Shown here piece after piece: positions 56,030 to 64,000 of a stretch of DNA of 64,000 nt. A program made the translations under genes and the position numbers. The notes under the pieces were generated by a model. It did no database searches. It saw nothing but the letters and a program-made list of their open reading frames with translations, and was not told where the DNA came from. Within the stretch, counting starts at the first letter, position 1, and each line of letters starts with the position of its first letter. Source of the stretch: Cinnamomum chago (Eukaryota; Streptophyta; Magnoliopsida; Laurales; Lauraceae). Where the stretch lies: assembly GCA_038049695.1 (NCBI GenBank), contig CP142461.1:30325001-30389000 (forward strand), given 5' to 3'.

Positions 56030-57864
56030 CCCATCCTATTGGTGGTTTCTATGGACGGAGCCTCACATATGGTTTGGAGAAATATCAATGTGCATTATCA
56101 AATTGTCAAACTCTCCCTTTCACCGCTTTATGGCCCACCACTGGATGGTATCTACAAGTCCTGCTAGCTTCAAGAGGCTCCTAATCATATCAAATTTAGA
56201 CCTAAAATCTATCTAAGTTTAAGATACCAGATCAGACTTGGATTTCGTTGTAGAGTGCCTGAAGCCTGGCCCGATTCAAATAAGATATACAATTTCTTTA
56301 TTAATGAGATAAAGACTCAAACACATGCACTTTCTCACACACATACATGTCTCAACCAACTTACCTACTGCTTAGAGCTAATAATGGAAGCCTTTATATT
56401 TTATATAAACATTATCCACCACGCATTCTCGGGCCTTACCTTTTTCAAGGGGTGGGCCAAGCATTATGCCACTGAACTAAAACGTCTAATATTATTGATT
56501 CTTTCTGCTCAAGCAGTACAATAAATATTTAGTATAGAAATTTAGAATATTACTTTTTATGTATTTGGTCTATGTTTTATTAGATGATTGCTTCGTTTGC
56601 AGCTATAATTAACTAAAGTCTTCATCTACTTATTAATTGAGTGAGCGTTTAATTTATAATTTATGGTCTTCATTATCTTAATATATAATTTTTAAAATGA
56701 AAGTGCGAAAAATGCAACCGTACTCAACACAGCTACGATGCTAGTTATTATATATAAAGATTTGGTGGTTTGATTTGGAAATTGAGATTCAATTTTGCAA
56801 TTGATTTGGATATTTTTTTTTCTTTTTGGTAAGGAATATGTTGTGTATATCTATTGTTATACACCATACAAATCTATCTTCAAGATATATATATATATAT
56901 ATATATATTTTAGCGATTTAATTTACAATGGTGAAACCCAATTAAACAACAAGATTTGCTCTAAAATTCTTAAATACCATGTTTCCTACCAAAATTGAAA
57001 ACTTTAAATTAAAAGTGTCTACCGATCTAATTGACATACACGAGATCCCATAATGGTGGGCTTTCATCATCATCATCACCATCGCCATCGTCATCTCATT
57101 ATAAATAACACCAAATTATAATGTGACATTGATCATTGTGGATCTAGCTCTTAAAAGATCCAACCAATTAATTATCAACCTCTTATTGTTAAAATTAGGG
57201 TCATGCTCTAAGATGAACAGTTTTTCCTAAAAAATCGTTAATGAATCTATTTGATTTTTCTTCTCTAAAACCTTAAATTGTAGATGATCAACAGTGAGTG
57301 TGCCTTAATGAAGAAAGTAATGATATTTGTCGTAATGAAGAAAGTCAGATAGACTATAATTTTTAATGGCTTAGAAATAATTTTATTTAATTTTTAAGAA
57401 ATTTACTTTAGTGATTTATAAATATAATTTTTTAAACTAAATATTTTATATGTAGCTAACCGTGGGTGCGAACTAAATTGAAATAATGTGGGCTCCTTTT
57501 GCTAGTCGTATATTCATTTCATTGAAGCTAGTTAGGTCTGATGACAATAGAAGCTTATTGTGAAGAGATGATGACCAAAATGAATTGTGGGTCCCACTTG
57601 GACGAATACAATCATCTTGCTTCGCTTCAAAATCAGATTTGCATGGCCTTGGACTTGGGTCCAGCTTGATTGAGTCTAGACTTGAATCTAGATTCAAGTT
57701 ACTTGTCTCAGCTAGTTGGGACTAGACCTTTTTTAGGCCTACTGCAGACTAGTTATAGGTATGGCCTATCCTGATAAAAAGTTATAGGTATGTGCTTAAC
57801 ATTGGCCCATAGGATGCACTCAGACGCAACTCGATCTCGAGCCTCTTAGATGAATCCGAACCTA

Positions 57865-58152
57865 AGGGCCTGTTTAGTTTTGAAAAGAATTCACTATGCT
57901 GGAGGATTTTGGACATGAAGTGACATCTTGTTCTTTGGTATTTTCAAATGCCACGTTCTTTCTCTAGAATTTTTGAATTCCAACCACATAAAAGATCTCA
58001 AATGACCCTTGGGATTCCAGGAATTCTAACTCCTAACTTTTGGTGAAATTTCTAGATGCTTAAGCTCAAGGGAGCATCCAAAAATTCCATTATGTCTGGG
58101 AATTTAGAAATTCCCCAAACTGGAATTCATGGAATTCCAACAAAGAAACCAC
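57865..58152 (+). mobile_element. Candidate MITE with GGGCCTGTTT-type end (U4)
   Basis: Counterpart of 35770-36060. Its left end GGGCCTGTTTAGTTTTG is closer to the common hAT-MITE end than the U1 copy. Confidence 0.42.
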
Positions 58153-58530
58153 CGATGAGAATTATGCCATTTTGTTTGTTGAGAGTTTCAAGAACAACCC
58201 ATGCAAATTGACATTTTTTTTCTTCCAGTCACTAAATTTGTAATGTTGTGACTTGCCCCAACACATTCCCATGGAAACCTAATAATAAAATAATATCATT
58301 AAATGTATAAATTTATTAGATATTTAAGAATCACATTATAATGAAAAGAAGTTTTTACTCACCAATTCTATTGTACATACAATTCTCTTCTCATCTTATC
58401 AATTTTGTTTTACTTACAATTTCTCTCTACCACACATCACCAACATTCGTATAAATTCAAAGAAGACTTTTACTTATCAATTCTATTCTACATACATTTC
58501 TCTTTGATATCTTGCGTTCTCTGTCTAGCT

Positions 58531-59048
58531 AGATTGAATAGCATTATTATCAAATACAAGATGATCACCATTGTTGGGATTGAGATCGAGTGGCATCTCT
58601 CCTCCAAAAGAAATAAAAATGACTAAAAAAATAGAAGAAAAATTGCCATATTGTAATTCTCCACCTTTACAATTCTCCATCTTTGTGTAAGCATCCAATA
58701 ACTCATCTGCCAATTGATCCATGAAGAGACTATCCCTGAATCACTTAAAGAGATTTCTTTAGACAACAAGCTTTTGAATGAATAGATGTCAAGTATTAGG
58801 CACAAAAGATATCAAAGCTGCTTCAACTTCTGAAGAAAGAAGGACTAAAGAAGTCGGTCCACAAGGGATACTGAGGTGCTCGAGCTTAAACAGATCCAAT
58901 ATGCTTCTGTGGATGCTTTTGTTTACTTTGAGATTGACAAGTGTTTTTTGATGTGGAGTTGTGCATGCATTGGAAAGTGTTTAATCTGCAGAACAAACAA
59001 GACAACGAAAGAGTATAAATACAAAGGAACACATAGCACCAAGAGCAA
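58531..59048 (+). pseudogene. Werner-like 3'-5' exonuclease pseudogene (U4)
   Basis: Frames show MITIVGIEIEWHLSSK (motif I with Glu in place of Asp), ILHLCVSIQ and LICQLIHEETIPESLKEISL, NKLLNE, and QYASVDAFVYFEIDKCFLMW (motif III Y-x3-D). The missing middle segment is the same as in U1. A local duplication (TTCTCCACCTTTACAATTCTCCATC) distinguishes it from U1. There are stops in every frame. Confidence 0.78.
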
Positions 59049-59452
59049 ATAAAGAAGAGGACAACAAAATTGGGTGTTGTTAATAATTAGAAAGTATTCA
59101 AAACGTGATTATGTCCTACTGTAATAATGATGTAAAGTTGTTTGGTGTAAAGTCCCCTCATGTGAGTTTCCGGAGACTGGGCTATATGTGTGGACTCCTC
59201 CTTATTTAGTATAAGGCATTTTGGGTACGCCAATAGGGGCCCATAAATAAAGCTGTGTGGGTACGCCTATGGTGGCCCAAAGCGGACAATATTATACTGG
59301 ATAAGCTGGGTCTGGACAATTGGTATTAGAGCCGAGGACGGCTCTCCTCTGAGGGTGCTCATGTGGCCTTGATGACATTTTTCTAGTCGCAGAAATGAAA
59401 AATAGCCGCTAAAGGAAACTCTTAACAGTGGTTTCTCAAAACCGCCGCTATA

Positions 59453-60206
59453 TTCACGAGCTTTTTATTTGTTAGCAATTTTGTATGAAGTTTTTAGTAG
59501 TGGTTTCTCAAGCGCGCACTTTGGATTTCAATTCTCGATAAGTCTTAAAGTGGAATTTCATTGACAGGCTCCTCAACGGGAGATATATATATATATATAT
59601 TTGAAACTTTCATGTGCATCTATCCCTCACCATGTTACAAGCTTCAGGGAGCATCCTTCTGAACCATCCACAAACATGGGACCCATGAGTTACAGTGGGT
59701 CCATCAATTTTCATTGATCCAAATGGACTGAAACATCAATCTATCGTGTGTGTTCATCAATTGCGTTGTTTGTGACCAATTATTATGATTGCAACTAATA
59801 AAATAAATTGTAGCTTAATGAACAAGTGATAGATAATATAAAAGAGAAGTTGAGTTCTAATTTCGTGAACAAACAAGTTTCAAACTTACATTTTCCTATA
59901 CCACCCTGTCCCTCTTGATAATGACCCAGTCACTGTAATTTAGGGAAAAAAATAGATAATCATAATTTATTCCAAAAATAATGAAATAATTACAGTTAGA
60001 AGGTTGGTCAAAGGAAACAGTAAAACTTTTTCTGCAAAAAAGGGAAGAGAAAGTGGCAGCAGATCTAGTGATTTTTGTAAAACATGAAATAAAAGAGAAA
60101 AATAAAGGGAAAGAGAGAAGAAGAGAGAAACAGAACCAAACAGTGGAAGGAAACAAAGAGAAGAGAGAGAAGCAAAGGACAGAGAAAGATGATTTTAGAG
60201 TGGATG
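59453..60206 (+). repeat. Unit E, first part
   Basis: 59740-60206 parallels unit A at 10070-10540 and unit C at 43920-44520: GTGTGTTCATCAATTGCGTT, then the purine-rich stretch with GCAGATCTAGTGATTTTTG. 59453-59740 contains a TA microsatellite (59584-59601) and no gene. Confidence 0.7.
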
Positions 60207-61203
60207 TGTGACGTTTTGATATTATATATATTATTTATTTTATTATAATTATATAATTGATTGTATTTTAATTAACTATGCAATTAGTCTAAGTGGGGAC
60301 CACGCTAGACTTAGGTTGGTGAGTTAGGCTTGTCGGATAGATATCTTGACCCATAGTTAACCCGGGCCCAGTTTCGTGGGTATAATTCTTCTCTAACCAA
60401 AACTCTAATTCTCTTCTAACCGTAACTCCTATCTATTTAGAATCCAAACTCTATTCTTTTTAGAATTTAAGTTAGATTGCAACTCCTATTTCCATTCCCT
60501 GTTTATACTACACCACCCCACTCTTTTATCTCGACACCCACACATCATTATCTCTTCCACACACAAAATCCCACATTTTCCCATACACTCACAAACCCCC
60601 AAACTCCAAATTAAAGAAGGTGCCCAGGTTAAAAACCCTCCATCTATGTGCAAGGTTTCATCACAAAAAGAGAATCAAACATCGAGGGCATAAAAAGGGG
60701 TTTCTACATGCATCCACACACGAATCAAAGAAGAACACCCGCATTAAATCTACAAATTATGGTTAGGTACTGGCCTGCGGTGCACGATTTGCGGAAGACG
60801 GTCTAGAATTCCTATTGCCAAAGCCCAAAGCCCAAGCTGCTATCCCAGAGAAAAGTTGGAAGAGAGAGAGTTGTGTGTGAAAATAAAAGAGTGGTGGTGT
60901 AGTATAAATAGGGAATGGAAATAGGAGTTGCAATCTAACTTAAATTCTAAAAAGAATAGAGTTTGGATTCTAAATAGATAGGAGTTTGGGTTAGAAGAGA
61001 ATTAGAGTTTTGGTTAGAGAAGAATTATACCCACAAAACTGGGCCCGCGTTAACTATAGGTCAAGATATCTATCCGACAAGCCTAACTCACTAACCTAAG
61101 TCTAGCGTGGTCCCCACTTAGACTAATCGCATATTTATTTAAAATACAATCAATTATATAATAATAATAAAATAAATAATATATATAATATCAAAACGTC
61201 ATA
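60207..61203. mobile_element. 997-bp element with long inverted arms, TSD GGATG
   Basis: The element runs from TGTGACGTTTTGATATTAT to its near complement (CAAAACGTCATA) and is flanked by GGATG (60202-60206 and 61204-61208). Unit C has a single GTGGATGGAAAAGAG at the same place (about 44511-44525). The arms are inverted repeats of about 340 bp (60207-60550 and 60860-61203) around a loop of about 300 bp. Each arm holds a TATA-like GTATAAATAGG oriented outwards. No coding sequence is present. TG...CA-type ends with a 5-bp duplication recall LTRs, but the arms are inverted, not direct. Confidence 0.82.
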
Positions 61204-61699
61204 GGATGGAAAATAAAGAATCTTGTAATTGGATCTTACTGGGGATCTTAATGGGAAAAGCTCTTTTCTTCTACTTGTGAGGGAGAGAGAGAGGTGCTAT
61301 ACCTAATGGTACCTCCACAGTTGTGCTGCTATTCTCATCTACCCTTTCCTCTCCTTCCCTCTTTTTCCTCCTGCCTCTGCTCCTCTCTTTCCACAGAGTT
61401 AAATAGTGTAGACTGCCAGCTATCTTACCCATTTTAGGGAGAACTTCAAATTTGTCCCTGTTCAACAAATATGAAAAGAAAGAACCCTATCATTTTTGTT
61501 TTTCTTTTTATTTTACTTTAAAATCTTAAACTATGATTACAAGTGGAAGATAGAATATTTTTTATATGATGAGGAGGGGTTAGATTGCTAAATGATCAAA
61601 AGATAACATAGCAACTAATTTAACATACAAGAGATATTTTTCTGCTTTTTTTTACCAAAATATTCACATATAAAAGTAAAATATGTTAAGAACTTTATA

Positions 61700-62080
61700 C
61701 ATTCAGTTTGATTTGTAGTGTATTTTAAGAAGAATAATAAATCAGAACCACAAGATTCACTTTTGATTTGCAATTTATTTTAAGAATGATGAATCTTAAC
61801 CATAAGATTCACTTTTGATTTGTAGTCTATATTAAGAATGATAAATCCGAACCACAAGATTCACTTTTAATTTGTAATCTATTTTAAGAATGATGAATCT
61901 TAACCATAGGATTCACTTTTGATTTGTAGTTCAAAAAATAGAATGATGAATCTGAACCATAAGATTCAGTTTTGATTTGTAGTTTGTTTTAAGAATTGGA
62001 TGAATCTGATCCACAAGATTCCGTATTGATTTGTAGTTTATTTTAAGGATGATAAATCTGAACTGCAAGATTCACTCAAC
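61700..62080 (+). repeat. 52-bp minisatellite, unit E copy
   Basis: Seven to eight copies matching the arrays in A and B in order and spacing. Confidence 0.85.
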
Positions 62081-62458
62081 TTATTTTAAGAATGAAAGAA
62101 AATATATCTGAACTACAAGATAATTTCTATTTCCCTGATACATTTGTCATTTTTTCCATTTTTCTTTATTTGAAGTTTACTTTAGCTTTCTTCAATTTAA
62201 AACTATTTTTCATTTCCTTTCTACATTTAAATAGATTTGTGTTTTCCCAAAAATTAGCGGCAATCCATTTACTTCTCATGCAAAAACTCTTTTGACACCC
62301 TTTAAAGTAACTCTGCTGCATTTGGATGATTGGATTTTCATGATAGTATTTTTCCCCTGCTACATGTAGAGGTCTGTTGCTTTCTATATAGACACACGCG
62401 TGCGCACACACACACACAAAACTATATATATATATATATATTTATATTTATTAATATT

Positions 62459-62700
62459 AGTAGGGCTCTCCAAAGCTACGGCTTAACTTATCCTATGCTG
62501 GAATAGTGCTAGTTCGGCAAATCAAAGTTGATTATATCTATTTTTTGCAAAATGGAACTGGAAAATCCAATTTTGATTGGATTTATCTTGATTTTGGAGA
62601 CAATCATAATACAAAAATAAATAAATAAATAAATAAATAGCGATAATCGACTTTGATTTGTGGAACCAGCACTATTTCAGCTTAGGAGAGCTAGTCCAAT
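62459..62700 (+). mobile_element. Foldback MITE (unit E)
   Basis: Matches 39724-39950. Arms are GGGCTCTCCAAAGCTACGGC and CAGCTTAGGAGAGCTAGTCC. A run of AAATA repeats (62615-62638) lies in the middle. Confidence 0.65.
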
Positions 62701-63131
62701 ATATATATATAATATTTTTTAATCAATCGTCGATCTCGCATTTTTTAACTAAGTAGGCATAAGGTCAACTTATGGTAGGATCAATTCCTATGTGGGTAAA
62801 ATTTGAAGATATCCCATTCGTTGAAAGTAGAGTTCTCTATCGTGTCATGTTAACGAATTAGGGTTAAAATCACCCCAACCCGTACACGACTCGTTAACTT
62901 AACGGGTCATAAAATCCAACCAGAACACGACCCGTTAATTTAACGGGTTACACGACCCAACCCGTTAAGTAATTAAGTCATTTCGAAAATTCATAATAAA
63001 TCTATTCGATTATTATAGACAATCAACTGTGAGTCTGGATCGGGTTGAAATGATATTTGCCTTAATGAAGAAAGTAAGTAAGACAATGATTTTTAATAGA
63101 TTAGAAGTTATTTTATTTCATTTTTAAGAAA

Positions 63132-63511
63132 GGAAAATATTCAAGTGAGAACTAGTTCTCAAATATCATATGAGGACTTTTTTGCTGGGCCCAACTAGCA
63201 CCCATCCAAACCTAGCAACCAATAGAGAACCCCCTGATAGTCACTTATCTCAAGGATTGGCGCACATCCGAATGAACTGAACCGTTGGATTGAGGGTTGA
63301 ATATTATTTTTTAATATGAAGCCATTAAACTTGTGGGCCACGAATGAAGGGGTTAGGGGGCATGGGTCTGGGGTGAAGCTTGATACTTGGATTGGTCTCA
63401 CATAGATCTTTCCATCTCCCCCGGTCCAATCCCCAAATAGGGCCCAAATTGGGCCCCACAAAAAAGTTCACATATAATATGTGAGAACTAGTTCTCACCT
63501 AAATATTACCG
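63132..63511 (+). mobile_element. Mutator-type MITE, unit E copy
   Basis: 380 bp flanked by perfect TTTAAGAAA (63123-63131 and 63512-63520) with the standard TIRs. Confidence 0.92.
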
Positions 63512-63819
63512 TTTAAGAAATTCAATTAAAATTTTCTAAATATTTTTTGAAAACTAAATATTTTAATAGTGGTTAGTTGTGGGTGCAAATTGAATTGATT
63601 AATGTGGGCTCCTTTTGCTAGTCGTATATTCATTTCATTGCGCCTAATCAATTCTGATGACCAAAGAAGCTTAGTATGAGGATAATAACCTGTGGATCCC
63701 ATCATTATCTAACATTATAAATGTCATTAAAGACAACAGCTACTTAAAAAGGTACCTTAATTTTTTTTGGTGGAAAAAAGTATCTCAATTTGAGACTCAA
63801 AGACCACTTGGATGAATAC

Positions 63820-64000
63820 TGAAAGTCCTGGGATCCTAACCCTAGAGGGGGGGGGGGTGAATTAGGAAAGCTACAATTATGACCAATTTAGACAAATTTT
63901 AACTTCTTCAAAACCAACTAGTCACATAAGATGATTTACCAAACAAGATGCGGAAGCTAAGAAATCAATCACCACAAGTAAACACACTACACAAATATTT
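63820..64000 (-). mobile_element. Copia-family LTR, right part outside the window
   Basis: Begins TGAAAGTCCTGGGATCCTAA, followed by a G-run and TGAATTAGGAAAGCTACAATT, the reverse complement of the solo LTR 3' ends. It interrupts unit E at GGATGAATAC, which continues as GACCGTC in unit B. It is a solo LTR or the edge of a full minus-strand element. Confidence 0.85.

Larger units (their letters stand above)
56030..59452 (+). repeat. Unit U4 (duplicate of U1)
   Basis: Aligns with 33955-37372 at an offset of 22.06-22.08 kb, with many single-base differences. Notable indels are a (TA)n run (56886-56910) replacing (GA)25 and a shorter CAT repeat. It also holds the unoccupied MITE target (TTTAAGAAATTTAC near 57397) and the pseudogene at 58531. 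Confidence 0.88.
61204..63819 (+). repeat. Unit E, second part
   Basis: Parallels 38464-41030 at an offset of 22.74 kb: GAATCTTGTAATTGGATC, pyrimidine-rich stretch, minisatellite, foldback MITE, ACCCGTTAA motifs, Mutator-type MITE and following sequence. It is cut by an LTR at 63820 before the pseudogene would appear. Confidence 0.85.

Overview
The window is intergenic, repeat-dominated nuclear DNA of a flowering plant. No intact host gene is visible. The evidence for a plant is a Ty1/copia retrotransposon primed by initiator tRNA-Met, two CACTA (En/Spm) transposons with plant-type TNP2 and Transposase_24 genes, plant MITEs, and fragments of plant-type host genes (a Werner-like exonuclease and a WD40 protein of the TPLATE-complex type). 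The species cannot be fixed from sequence alone.

Layout. 1-251 is the end of a recurrent low-copy unit (U0) cut by an unclassified LTR-like sequence (252-2389). 2390-9389 is a minus-strand copia element with both LTRs, PPT, PBS and a nearly readable pol, followed by an inverted LTR fragment (9390-9579). 9580-14429 is unit A, carrying a 52-bp minisatellite, a foldback MITE broken by a solo copia LTR (11973-13557) and a Mutator-type MITE (14042-14424). 14430-33821 is a 19.4-kb CACTA element (TSD TAA). It holds an intact five-exon Transposase_24 gene and a TNP2 gene with two premature stops. A second CACTA element (20980-31141, TSD GTA) sits inside it. The inner element carries a TNP2 N-terminal half joined in frame to two exons of a captured WD40 gene.

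33822-64000 is an array of related 3-6 kb units: U1, U2 = B, U3 = C, D, U4, E. B and C repeat with a period of about 6.1 kb. The block U1+B recurs as U4+E about 22 kb further on. Four of these units contain a degenerate Werner-syndrome-like 3'-5' exonuclease pseudogene, and U0 carries a fifth, truncated copy. The full-length copies share a catalytic substitution and a missing catalytic segment, so the sequence was apparently amplified after it was already dead. Younger insertions decorate the units: MULE-type MITEs with 9-bp TSDs, foldback MITEs, a hAT MITE with an 8-bp TSD, a 1.15-kb MULE, a LINE 3' end, solo LTRs with 5-bp TSDs, and an odd 997-bp element with long inverted arms.

The most interesting items are the TNP2-WD40 chimera, the nested CACTA pair whose outer member landed inside a MITE's target-site duplication, the amplified exonuclease pseudogene, and LTR promoters with clustered GGTCGACC palindromes and mitotic MSA-like motifs beside a TATA box.
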